Source: Heracleum sosnowskyi (lineage: Eukaryota; Streptophyta; Magnoliopsida; Apiales; Apiaceae). Taken from it: a DNA stretch of 64,000 nucleotides. Shown in pieces: positions 31,565-43,800 of the stretch. How positions within the stretch are numbered: position 1 is the stretch's first letter; each line of letters starts with the position of its first letter. The DNA lies in assembly GCA_030848705.1 (NCBI GenBank), contig CM061238.1, positions 30,162,655-30,226,654 on the forward strand, given 5' to 3'. Under the pieces are notes generated by a model. The model was not told the DNA's origin. It did not search any database and saw only the letters and a program-made list of their open reading frames with translations. Both the position numbers and the translations under genes were made by a program.

Positions 31565-34500
31565 TCAATATATTCTCTGTTTCACCCGCCTACAATTCAT
31601 ATCAGCACCATCTAGGGAAGCTTCGTCACCGTGACCATAAGAGACAACAGAATGTTCGCTAACCCTTGCTACACAAAGCAACAACTCAGAGATGACAGAG
31701 GGGCAACTCTGCTTTAAGTAATCAAATCCATCTGTTTGCATTACAGCTGAAACAAAAAAAATAACAGCTTCTTTAGCATGTCACACGTCTACAGTTAATA
31801 AGACAACTCAAAAGAAATGTTCAATAGACGACATTAACTTAACATAGAAATTACTTTATTGATGATAGTTATTAAAAAGCAATCAGACCGAGTAGAAACT
31901 CATTTGCTGTGTTTGGATAGGGAGAATGAAATGAAAAACTGCAAGTAAAATTATAGAAAAACCAAAGAATGTTTAGGAGAAAGAGTGAAAAAGATGATGA
32001 TGTGCAAATTTCTATGATGAGATATACAAATAAAATGAGTAGGTTTTGGAGAATGAAGCATTCGTCCTGATATCGGCGTGTAAAACCATTAGCAAATGAA
32101 TGGAGGAAGGAATGAAATTAATATATGCTTACCCATGAAAGAGTACAAATTTAATTCCATTCGCTCCAACTAAACTACTCAATAGAATATGAAGAGTGAC
32201 AATAGAGGGTCCCAATATGGTGTTGTAAATAAAACCACAGATTCAATTAGAACTACCTGAAAGATGACAGCTAATGCATATAAGAGCACAAATTTTTGGT
32301 TTATCTTTTCCAAACGGAATTGGTCAATGTGCACCCATCATTAATATATAGCATCATGCCGTATTGCATTTTTCCTAATTAACATATAAATATAATCTCA
32401 ATCTCCATCCAGGAACCAAGACAATGTCAACGTTTAAAAAACAACAGAAAAACGTCTTTTTAGAAGTGATTATGCGAGACTTATAAGTTATAAACCAATA
32501 AGACTTGAAATCTCACCTTTCAGATTTTTAGGAAGGGCAATAAATTTGAGGCACAGAGACTTTAGCTGGATGCAATGATGCTGATCTGCCAAAGCTAAAG
32601 TTGTGGCTACAGTATTAATGGCAACATCCTCACAAAGCTTAGCCTCGCATAGTGATTTAAGCCTCACAAGCCCATATCTGTCTGCTGCTGCTAGCAGATG
32701 CTGAGCCATCAGAGAAGAAGCCCATTTGAAACTCAGATCACCAAGATCTTCCAGGTTGTCAGGCAGAGAATCCCAGTATATAAAATGGAGTAATGCCTGC
32801 CAAATCATAATATTAGTAAAACAAATAGCAGGTCAAGGAATCTCAATTGTGCTGTTTGACATGGTACATGTAATATTATTAATTTTAGAATGACAAAAAC
32901 TATTCCATGCAAGTATGTAACAATACAATGATCTTTTTAGAATCTCTTGATCAGTAAAATTTCAGTTCAGGTTATGATAAAATTCACAGTTTCAGTTGTT
33001 TTACTTTATTTTTGATTTGTCTACACCAACATTAATTACAAAATGTAACATGAAAGAAATTAATGTGAAATGCATTTTTAAAAATATTACTATTCAAGCT
33101 GTACATAATATTAATCATAAATCTCTTGGAACATTTGGAAGTATAATCACAATGTCATATTTTACTTATACAGGCTGCCTAGAATTTTTTTAGAAATATA
33201 GTGACATGGTATAACATCGATCAACTAAATTGGAAACATTGTAATATCTTTTATTAATGTTAATAAAATCATGTATAAATGAGATATTTAAGGAAAATAT
33301 AGCAAATATCTTTACACGTCAGCAACCAAAACTTGAAAAAAGTAGATTTTGAACTCAAGTCTTGCCAACATAAATCCTTGAGGCTCCAAGCGGTCTCAAA
33401 TAAGTTCCATTATAAAAGCTTACTACATAGACCCAGGGTAGAAAATATACCAACACATTTATCTAAGAAATTATACTGTGCATCCTTCTGGTAAAAAATA
33501 TTGTAATTCCCTTAACCAAATAACCTCTTCTACAAAAAACAAACAGTAGTTGGTAATTAAAACTAGTCACGATTCTAATTAAAAAAGAAAAGAAATTGTA
33601 AGAGCATCTTCTTTACTTCTAGTGCTAGTATGCTACTAACTCAAAGAACTTTATTGACTAAAACTAAACAGCCAGTGAAATTCTTAATTGTTAATTAATT
33701 CTTAAATATTAAATTTCATTTAGCAGTTTTTTGAAACTATTTAGTAGAATGGTTAACAAAGCCCAAAAGTTTTTTAACAAAAGACAATAGCAGAACAAGA
33801 AGTCCACCCATGACCAAACCAAGTTAATGAATTTTTTAATTGTTTATCAATTCTTAGAAGATTAAACTATATTTGGCAAATTATTTTAAGTTTTAACTGT
33901 ACCCCAAAGTTCTTTAATAAAAGATAGTAGCAGAACAAGAAGCCCACCCATGACCAAACCAACTGACAGTGTTGTGGCATTCCAGTAATCAGATGACATG
34001 GCAATGAGTCCAAGTAAATACTTAGGTCCCTAAGTATAATCTACTTTTATGTTGAATCGTCAAATGACTGATACTCTGTGCTCATTTGTTAATAAGTTAT
34101 TTTTGTGTTTTATGTCCATAAAAAGATAAACAACTGTTTCTTCAAATATACATGAAGATCTAACCGAACTAGAAATGCTACTCAGCGACAGCAATATAAC
34201 CAAGACCAACAAAGGACCTTTATAATCCGGTGCTATGTTGGATACAGTGTAAATATACGAGTGATCATGTGAATCAAGTTTGACGTACAGAGATGTAAAC
34301 TTAATCAACCTGTACTTAATTTACAACATCACTCGTACTGTCTTGCATACAATGTACAACACAAATTCAACAAGAACATTAATAACTGTTTTGCTTAGTT
34401 TATCTTTTTTTGCCAGGGATCATTTTTGTCTAATCTGATTAATGGAGTGGGAGGACATGACTATCTTTTGTTATAGACTTTTGTAGCTTTGTTAAACAAC

Positions 34501-37419
34501 TTTTATTAACTAGCTTTATTTGTACGAATATGCTAAAACAATTTGTCATGTTTGTTATTTGGTATTCAAATTTTATATGCCTTTTGAACAAAAGTATAAT
34601 TCAAGCTCGTTCGTGAATGCAACGAGAAAGCTCAACGAGCTTGCGAACAATGAAATTTTCTTAATAAACCGGGAGGAGAAATTTTTTTAACTCGAACCGA
34701 GCCTGAAAAACTTTTCAACTTGAACCAAACTCGGTTCGGCAATTTTATAACGAGCCAAACACGATCAGATGAGAACTCAATTGAACCATCACTCTCTTTT
34801 CTCCAACGAAAAGTCCCATACACATCATGAGAACTTACAACTCCCTCTACCTAATTATCATCTTTCCATTTCTTTTCCCCTTTCAAAACTCACAATTTTT
34901 TTTTGCTAAATTGTAAGAATGGTAATTTAAAATAATGACTATCTCCTACACACAAGAATAATATGAGATCTTGACATGAATATATAAATCTATATTTTTC
35001 AATTAAAGAGACCTAAATCTGTATAACTGATTATAGTCGAGCATTATTTAGAAGGGAAACACCTATACAATTTGATTTTGAAAAGAACACATAATTTCTA
35101 CAATCTTGAAATAGAATTAATTCTCCTGTCGGAATCCACTTAAACCCTGTCCCACCATAAGCAGACTAATTATCAAAATACATTGAACTTTAAGTTGAAA
35201 CCAAAAACATGATAAGACCAAGAGAACAGTTCTTGTGGACAATCGGCTATTAGTCAGCACATACAGCAATAATTCATATTTCATTCTCATCCCAAAACAT
35301 AAAATTTTACTAACCTTAAAAACTGAAGCTTCGATTTCCTCAATTTTAATACAATCTGTGTCTCTGTCTTTCATTGGACCAAAAAGTTGAGCCTGGAAAA
35401 CAGGAGAACGTGCAGCAAGAACCAGCTTGTGAGCTGCAAAAAATTCCCCATCAACCTCAATATTCAAGTCAGCTCCATCTCCATTTTCTAAGAGCCGCCC
35501 AAAATGCTGACCTATATCCGATGGTGGTGCTGATATAGAGTAAATTTTTGGACCCTCTGTATGTGATTTAACAACACCTACAGTACATTTAACCAAAAGG
35601 CAATCATCCTTAAGGTAATCCGATGTTTCCAGAGCAGTTCTTTTGAGGAAACGTTTATAACCCCTGCACAATGTAGAAAAGTTGGATAAGGTAATCATAG
35701 ATTTTTGTCAAACAATAATTCAACTACCAAAAAAAAATTAACTTGCAACTACCAAAAAAGACAGGAATCCTAACCTCTAGTTAAAAACACAAACAGCTTT
35801 AATGTACAAAGATTAGAGTGATTCGTAAAAACAGTAGAATGGACATACACTCTATTGAGTGTTTACAAGCATGTGTGGCTTAGCTTAAAAGCATTCCGCT
35901 CAAAATAAAGGGATCTTGCTGAAGCGGCTTTGGGGCAGAGTTCTCAATTCACATACCCACCCTGGAGAAAATAAAAACATATATATATAGGGCTATTGAC
36001 TACATCTGCCGAGTACACACATACAGAAAATATGATATATGGTCCCTAAATAGCAAATGATTACCAACTTAATTTTTTCTACCAAATGAGTGACTCCCTT
36101 TTTGGAGGATAGTGGGATCCCATTTGGCCTAGTTTACCAAAGAAATCACAAAGTACAACATACTTCGACACTCTTGGAATACACATCTCAAGAACAAGAC
36201 ATGATCTTCATTATCAAAGGGTAATGTTTATGATTAGACCTTAAAAATGTGATTTTTACCTAATTCTGGACTAAAACAAAATTAAACTAAACCAACTTAA
36301 CCCATTAACTATATAGATACTTCCCATCTTTCTTTCGTTTCAAGATACCTATTCATGTTATTTACTGAGTAACAAACAAATCCGAAAGTATGACAATACC
36401 AAATATTTAAAAACCAAAAAGCACATGAAAGCCTGTACACTTAATTTAAATACTCCAGCTCTAAAAAAATAACACACACAAAGTAAAGCGCTGAAGCGCA
36501 TACATATATACTTTGACAAGTATCAAATATAGCTAATATACAGCAAAACAGAAACTAAACGAACACAAAAACACGTTCAAGACTAGTCAAGTTTACGAAT
36601 TTACAAATTTAACAAACACAACCACACAAAAGTCTTTCTACATTATTCAACATTACGGATTCACACATTTAATAAATCACACAAATAACATTCAACTAGT
36701 GAACTTCCGCATTTACAAATATAACAAATACAATACACACAAAATTCCCTTCAACACTAGTGAAGCTTCAGAATGTACGAATATAATAACACAATTCATC
36801 AATTAAACTAAAAAAGTTTCTCAATTTAATATAATAACCACATGCTTCCAAAAAGTTTCTCAATTTAATATAATAACCACATGCTTCCGCGATACTTAAA
36901 GCACACATATACTTCTACAAGCACCAAATCCAGCTAAATTCATCAAAAACTAGTTACGATCACAAATTCACAATTTCAACAAACACATAAATCACACAAT
37001 TAATCAATTAAACTGATAAAGCTTCGGAATTCAGTAATATACCACATGCTCCCGCGATACTTAAGCGTATACGGACCACTATCCAACACTCTCCCGAAAT
37101 GCGAATGCACCTTATGCCTTTCCTTCCCACTCTGATCCACCAAACTCAGCTCAAACAACGCCCGAACATCGGTTCCTTCACTAGCCAACGCAATAAACAA
37201 CGAAACGTATGTGGAATTATCCTCATTACTCTTTCCATCGGGGTAAAAGTAAATTGCCCAGCAATGTCCACCGACTGTGAAGGTATCGGAGGCAACGTAC
37301 CTTCCGATTCCCATGCCTTTCGATAACGAGTAGCCGGTGATTTTGAATTCGTGGGAGGCGTTGGTGGTGTCGGTGAGTGAGGTGGAGGTTGGGGTTGTTG
37401 AGGCTCTAGACGTGTCCAT
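31565..37419 (-). CDS. BTB/POZ and MATH domain protein (BPM type), complete, 4 exons, 395 aa
   Basis: Exons: 37419-37043, 35663-35315, 32796-32517 and 31746-31565. All junctions have GT/AG and the 1,188 coding bases close in frame. The MATH domain spans about residues 22-150 (H-E-F-K-I-T-G-Y-S-L ... Y-L-K-D-D-C-L). BTB/POZ begins near 189 (A-D-L-N-I-E-V-D-G-E-F-F-A-A-H-K-L-V-L-A-A-R-S-P-V-F). The C-terminal BACK-like helices end with R-R-V-K-Q-R-I-Y. In Arabidopsis, BPM proteins are adaptors for CUL3 ubiquitin ligases: the BTB part binds cullin and the MATH part binds targets such as transcription factors. Length fits the family (about 400 aa). Introns hold a tandem duplication and MITE-like pieces. 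It looks like a working host gene. Confidence 0.95.
31908..32205. mobile_element. Possible MITE in intron 3 of the BTB-MATH gene
   Basis: Left end GTGTTTGGATAGGGAGAATG and right end CATTCGCTCCAACTAAACTA are roughly inverted. Target duplication not resolved. Confidence 0.35.
33680..33962. repeat. Tandem duplication (about 145 bp) in intron 2 of the BTB-MATH gene
   Basis: AGCAGAACAAGAAG followed by YCCACCCATGACCAAACCAA occurs at about 33789 and 33929, with similar upstream A/T sequence in both units. Confidence 0.75.
34593..34850. mobile_element. Degenerate hAT-type MITE fragment in intron 2 of the BTB-MATH gene
   Basis: GCTCGTTCGTGAA, CGAGCTTGCGAACAA and CTCGGTTCGGC words resemble the element at 38295-38847. 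Ends and target site are not clear. Confidence 0.4.
36811..36888. repeat. 39-bp perfect tandem duplication in intron 1 of the BTB-MATH gene
   Basis: The unit at 36811-36849 is repeated at 36850-36888. Its end plus the following bases (to about 36903) resemble the last 25 bases of exon 1, splice donor included. Confidence 0.88.
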
Positions 37420-37720
37420 GATTTGGGGGAGGGTTTAGGGTTTGGATGAATTGGGGGTTTAGGGTTTGGGTGAATTTGGGGGTTTAGGGTTTTGAAAGTG
37501 TGGAAGAGGGAGGGGGGAGAGAGAGTGGGAGAGAGAGCGAGAGAGAGATGAGAGAGAGAGGGGGAGAGAGAGAGAGAGAGAGAGAGAGGATTGGGAGATA
37601 TGATGAAGGGGGGAGAGAGAATTGAGAGAGAGATTGAGGGAGCGGAGTTGAATTTGATAAAGGTTGAACAGTCTTGGCTCCAACGGTAGAGTTGACCTTG
37701 TTTTCGGATACGTTGCAAAA
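37420..37720 (-). promoter_or_regulatory. 5' leader of the BTB-MATH gene: telomere-like motifs and CT microsatellite
   Basis: On the minus strand a long (CT)n-rich stretch (37505-37640) is followed by several AAACCCTAAA-type motifs (37434-37495) just before the ATG. Such telo-box and CT-rich elements are common in leaders of broadly expressed plant genes. Confidence 0.6.
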
Positions 37721-38294
37721 CGTTTGCTATGCAGTCTAAAAGCCGATTATATATTCGGCTCGTCCGACGGTGGCAAAATAGGATTATTTTTCGTTTTTCG
37801 AATTTTTTATTTAATCATATACACGAAAAAGTATGAATTTGAGTTAAATATTTTGAATTTTGAGTTGGGTTTGAATTGAATAAAAATTTATTCAAAATAT
37901 TTGGGTAAGTTTTAGGTTGATCCTAAATATATATCTGAATTCAACTTGAAAATTTAATATAAATAATAAATTATATAAAATATATAAAATTATATTACAT
38001 AATTATATACTGATATATTTTTGTATTATTTAAATAATTTTAATTTATATATCATATAACAAAGTCAGTATTTTTCAAATTTAGATGAAACTCATTACAT
38101 TTTACTTCACTTACGTAATTTTTTTCTACATTTCTCTATGTTTCATTCTTAAAAAACTCAAAAATAAGGTGTAATTATATATTTTTATATTAAGAATATA
38201 AATTGCACAAATCATATACGGAGATAAACTTCAAAATTAATAAGTAATAATTAATACATTTATTATGGACTATGATGCTCAATATTAATGTAGG
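37721..38294. other. AT-rich spacer upstream of the BTB-MATH gene
   Basis: Very A/T-rich; no ORF or known repeat seen. Confidence 0.6.
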
Positions 38295-38847
38295 TAGGGC
38301 TGTTCACGAACCGAGCCGAGCCGAGTTTTGATGTAAAAGAGCCGAACTTTACGTTTTTTTCTAACAAACTGAGCCGAACCGAGCTTTCTTATTGCACAAA
38401 ATTCGTGTTCGAGCTCGAGCTCGTTAACTAACGAGCCGAACACGGGCTTTTATCGAACAAAAACGAGCCGAGCTGAGTCGAGCCGAGCTCAATAAAACTT
38501 ATAATTTTTATAGATAAAAAAGCTCAATTTTTCTTGATCTAACGAACTAAAATATTTTTTGTCCAAGCCCAATCCAATTCCCCAATCAATTCTCATTAAA
38601 CCTAAAATACACGTATTATAAAAAATATACCGAATATATTTCATTTTTTCGAGCTTTATCTAGCCGAACGAGCTCGAGTCGAGTTCGAGTCGAGCTCACT
38701 AATAGCTCGGCTCGAGCTCGTTTTCTTAACGAATATATTTTTGTGTTCGAGCTGGAGCTCGAGTTTTAAGCGAACCGAGCCGAGTCGAGCCCTTAACGAG
38801 CCGAGCTCGAGCTTGTTCACGAACAACCATGTTCGTGAACTGCCCTA
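38295..38847. mobile_element. hAT-type non-autonomous element 2 (553 bp)
   Basis: Inverted ends TAGGGCTGTTCACGAAC and GTTCGTGAACTGCCCTA are flanked by perfect 8-bp copies of AATGTAGG (38287-38294 and 38848-38855). The inner parts near both ends are packed with GAGCCGAGC/GCTCGAGC words. No coding capacity. Confidence 0.92.
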
Positions 38848-38885
38848 AATGTAGGTGCGTCGTTACTATATTTCGAGGGAATTTT

Positions 38886-39172
38886 TAACAATGTTGAACT
38901 CTTTGCTAGGAGGTAAATTTGGAAAGTGGTTTTTTTATAACTTCGACACAAAAGTGGCCAGATATATGGACCCGATAAAGTTTTCAAGTATACGGTTAGC
39001 CTATTTTCATTTGCAGGATTCAAACGAGTTAAGTGGATTCAAGTGGAGTCAGACTTGGATGTGGAAACAACTGAAGAGAGTGTCGACTCCTGATGGAGAA
39101 GTTGAAGATGATTATGGTGCAACGTCCACTTTAAGCGAAAGTGCTAGCCACTCCGTAATGTTGGAGATGTGA
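38886..39172 (+). pseudogene. Possible last-exon fragment of an unknown gene
   Basis: A splice acceptor (TTTTCATTTGCAG, 39004-39016) is followed by an open stretch with G-F-K-W-S-Q-T-W-M-W-K-Q-L and an acidic, Ser-rich end closing with TGA at 39170. The composition looks coding, but I do not recognise it and see no upstream exon. Confidence 0.3.
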
Positions 39173-39377
39173 TAAGGGGACCAGTCAAGTTAATCACATA
39201 CAACAGACAAAATTACATGAACAAAGCAAAGGGGCAGAAAGGAAATATAAGTTCAAGTCCAGGGGCACAAGAGTAATTGCAGAAAACAAGTAAAGTCTGG
39301 GGTATTAAAAAGAACATGAGTGTAGGATTGGGTTTATGAGACAGTTGATAGGATTTTAGTGTTGTACTGGGAGAGCT

Positions 39378-39983
39378 AGGGATGGCAATTTGTACCGATC
39401 CAATTGATATCCGACCCGTTTCGACCCGAATAGGTTAAACCGAACCCGAAATTTTCGGGTTTGGATTCGGGTTTGGGTTTGTTTTTTAAACCCGAATTAT
39501 TTTCGGGTCGGGTTCGGGTTTTGACAATACCGATCCAAACCCGACCCGAAAACCCGAAACCCGTTTCGAACCCGATCCGAACCCGAACCCGAAACCCGAA
39601 TTAATTTATATATATAATATATTTTTCTATTATTTTTTTATATATAATTTTAACATATAATAAAATTATATATATGATTTTATATATATTTCTTAACATA
39701 AAGTTTTATATATAATTTTTTACATATAATTTTATATATTATTTAATATATAATTTAATATATAATTTAAAATATAATTTATATATAATATAATATAATT
39801 TTTACTAGTTTTCATTTCGGGTTTCGGGTTACCCGAAATCCGTTCGGTATCCAACGGGTTCGGGTTCGGGTTTAATATTTCGGATTTTTTCGGGTTCGGG
39901 TTCGGGTTCGGGTCCGGTTAAAAATTTCGGGTTCGGGTTTGGATTTTGTAAAACCCGTTTCGACCGACCCGATTGTCATCCCT
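39378..39983. mobile_element. hAT-type non-autonomous element 3 (606 bp)
   Basis: Inverted ends AGGGATGGCAAT and ATTGTCATCCCT. Flanks GGAGAGCT (39370-39377) and TCAGAGCT (39984-39991) agree in six of eight bases. Subterminal arrays of TTCGGG/CCCGAA words surround an A/T core. Confidence 0.82.
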
Positions 39984-39991
39984 TCAGAGCT

Positions 39992-40809
39992 CCCCACCTC
40001 TCGAATTGTGTGGGAATTATCAAACATTTCTATTTTAATCAAAGCATCAGTTTATTTGTTCTTCATTTGTGCTTGTTGTTAAGTCAATAGTGTTGCAAAT
40101 TGAAGTAAGATGATTTGATTCTTGATGATTATGTTTGAATGTTGGAGTATATGTTTTTAAGGCTTTTGAATTGCTAAGATGTAATGACTCATGGCTTGTA
40201 GGTTTCCTGTTAACTTCTTGAGTATTGACGTTTTATTTTAATTGCAACTCAATGGAGCTCGAAGAGTGCAACAAACAATATGTTTTCACATGCCACTCTC
40301 TAAAAGATTAATGTCAATATTCTAAGATCTTACAAAAACAACCTACATCAACCAAGACCTTATTCAGTTCTTACAGAATCGAATTTAAGGTCATTAATTC
40401 CTGGATTGCCAGAAATCCGAAAACATGAAAAGTTGATAATTTTGCTTTTAACAAGTATGCGAGAACTGTTAAACCAATCAAAGACTTTATTCACAATCTA
40501 AAAAGAAAGTTTAAACATTCTTGTACAATTAGGTAAGGAAATTTACTCAGTGCCATTTATTACAAGCCTGCAATGACAAACATTTTCCAGAAAGAAAGAA
40601 AGGAATCTGCTCTAGTAATGACTAGAAACTTTCTTTCTCGACCCTTTTTAGATAAATGGAAAGAAAACAACTTAGTAGTAGAACAGAAAGCTCTGTCTGA
40701 AAGAAGCACCTAGTCAAGATAACATGTCAATACTCACGAAGAGTGCACCATGTTCACCTTTGTTTCAGCTCTAAAAACATTGACTATGATAGAGGACAAT
40801 GTCTAACAT
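39992..40809. other. Spacer downstream of the EF-Tu gene
   Basis: No gene recognised. The right part is probably the 3' UTR of the EF-Tu gene. Confidence 0.5.
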
Positions 40810-43800
40810 CTATTGGAGTACTTTTGAAACCACCCCTGCACCAACAGTTCTACCACCTTCTCTTAAAGCAAATCTTTGTCCTGTTTAGCCACAAAATATA
40901 TCGATTTAAACAAAATAGACGATATGAAGAATAATAGGCCTGCGGCTTCTCAATCAATTAAAGTATACAGCCTTTAATCTACAAAAACAGTTATGCAACA
41001 CAACCAGAATTTACTTATGTGGTTTAGCTCAAGCAAGAACTTATATTCATCATTGTCAAGACATCTTAGGCGCAGCCAAATAGTGGATACTTTAGAATAC
41101 AATGCCAGCAGGTAATACCAGTTCTTGACGTACATATAACAATAGCATATTCAGTGTGTGGGAAACATGTACTATATATATGTTAAGCAATAAATGCATG
41201 TCGATAATAAAATGATACAGATGTATATTGAATGTTGCTTATCCTATTATATGAGAGAATAAGTTGTCGGTTATAAATAGTGCCAAATGAAAAAAGATAC
41301 AAGTGTTCTGTCCAACAAACCTGTTTCAAGGGGTACCGGTGATATCAACTCAAAAGTTGCAGTCACATTATCACCAGGCATCACCATCTTAACATTTTCA
41401 GGCAATTCTACTTTTCCAGTAACATCTGCAGTTCTCAAATAGAACTGAGGCTTATAATTTGAGAAAAATGAGGTATGGCGACCACCTTCATCTTTCGTAA
41501 GAACATAAATTTCTGCTTCAAACCGTTTAGATGTTTTTAAGGCGCCAGGTTTTGAGACCACCTGGATAGACACAGAAGATATACAAAGTTAAGCCTTGGA
41601 TGAACCTGCAGAAGTATATGTGCTCCTTGAACCGGCAACAATTTGTGTGAACGTAAAAACAATCATATCTCACCTGTCCACGCTGTACATCATCACGTTT
41701 TAAACCTCGCAGAAGAAGACCTACATTATCACCAGCCTAAAAGAAATAATATTTTTTAATTAGAAGTTGGCTGCTTATGTAGAAACACTTCAAGAGTTTG
41801 TCTGAAAGTAGGATTGTACCTGTCCACTGTCCAAGATTTTCTTAAACATCTCAACACCAGTCACTGTAGTCTTAACTGGCCCACCCTACAAAAAATACAG
41901 ATAAATTAAATCAATAAAATGGAAACCCTAACAAAATGGAAAATGCATGCTTCACGTTCTTTACACAAAATCCTAAGTTTTCAAATATACCTGTTTTAGT
42001 CCCAGAATCTCAACCTCCTCTCCAACTTTGACTGTTCCCTGCTCAATACGCCCAGTGACAACAGTTCCACGTCCCTGATTACATGTACAACAAAGAGAGG
42101 CAGAGGCCAAGTTAAATTATAATGCTAATATCTTCACTTCAAAGTTCAGTCCAACTTTGAGCAAACAACATAAATATAAGTATCCACCATAAATGCATAA
42201 CTACAGCAAAATCATTGACCGTACATATTCAGTAATATTCCATTTTTGTAGACACGATGTAATGAGCTTTAACAAATTTGTATGTATGAAGTTACAGCTA
42301 TCATCACTCTAGTTCTCGTCGCTCTCCATTCCAATCGGTGGTAACTTAGAAGCAGTAACCAGAGAAAGTCTTAGTTCAAAATTTAAGAAAACGGTCTTCA
42401 GAGATTTCTCACTAATTTTGTTAGTGCATTGATCTTACTCAATTCTGCATTTCCCTATTTTACCTATATGGAAGCAAAACTCAAACTAAACATGCCTTCG
42501 TTAGAAAATCTACAAGAGATCATCAAGGTAAAATCCTTTTAAACCCAATGTCAGTTATCAACACAAAACTCGTGGTGGTGAAGAGAAATATTAAACTAAC
42601 TGTAAACTCAATACGCTGAAGAATGATAAGTAATATTTCCAAGTACCTGAATTGAAAATACGTCTTCAACTGGCATTAAGAAAGGCTTATCAAGTTGGCG
42701 AACAGGATCAGTTATGTACTGGTCCACAGCTTCCATTAATTTTAGGATTGCCTTTTTCCCGAGGTCTTCATTTGTTCCTTGTAAAGCAGACAAAGCCGAA
42801 CCCCGAACAATTGGAATTTCATCCCCAGGAAATTTGTAGAAGTTTAGCAGGTCTGCAACATCGTTTATAAGATTGTATGTTCATATATGCAAAAACAGTA
42901 GTATTAAAAAAAATTGAATCTTGAACAAAATATGCTGCACACTATAACAACCATTTTGAAATTACTTATGCATACCACGTAGTTCCATCTCGACAAGCTC
43001 AAGTAGCTCTGGGTCATCGACAGCATCAACCTTATTGAGAAAGCACACCAAAGATGGCACACCAACCTGAATCATCTCAACAGTCAATAACAGCACATTT
43101 AACCATTACAAGATTCTATTTCTATGCTTCCACCAGAAACAACTTGGAATCTAGTAAGATAGATGGGGAATCTTTTCTCTTCAAAACCATGAGCTTGAAA
43201 GACAAGCTAGCAATGAGCCAATAATGAAAGGTTGCATACCTGACGAGCAAGTAAAATATGTTCCTTTGTTTGAGGCATTGGCCCATCTGGAGCTGATACA
43301 ACAAGAATCCCTCCATCCATTTGTGCTGCTCCAGTAATCATGTTCTGCAATTTTAGAACAAATAGAAGGTTCTTGAGAACTTTAAAGTAAAAATGTAAGC
43401 AAACAGACATAAATGAACCAACACGAGGTATTGCAACCCAAAAGAAATGCGACATGAGAAAATGGTGAAATTTAAAAAAGAAAAACTAGATAACAGAATT
43501 TGCTCTTTCCAGTTCAAACACCTAAGCTAAAGGCTGGGACGAAAATAATATGCAACTCACCACAATAAAATCTTCTCTATAGCTTATAAAGAAAAATCCT
43601 TTCTACATATTAATTGGGGAAGGGAGGCAAAAACATTGAAAAACGATTATAAAGCATACTTTCACATAATCTGCGTGCCCTGGGCAATCAACATGTGCAT
43701 AATGTCTCTTCTCTGTTTCATACTCTACATGGGCCTGATTTATCATGAAAAGCAAGAGTAAGACAAGACATAAGTGGTAAAGAAAAAGAAACACGACAAA

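Noticed and set aside
34060..34308. 82-codon ORF in intron 2 of the BTB-MATH gene
   Set aside because: No splice support or domain; intronic chance ORF.
37146..37718. 190-codon minus-strand ORF over the BTB-MATH start
   Set aside because: It overlaps exon 1 in another frame and consists mainly of translated CT repeats.
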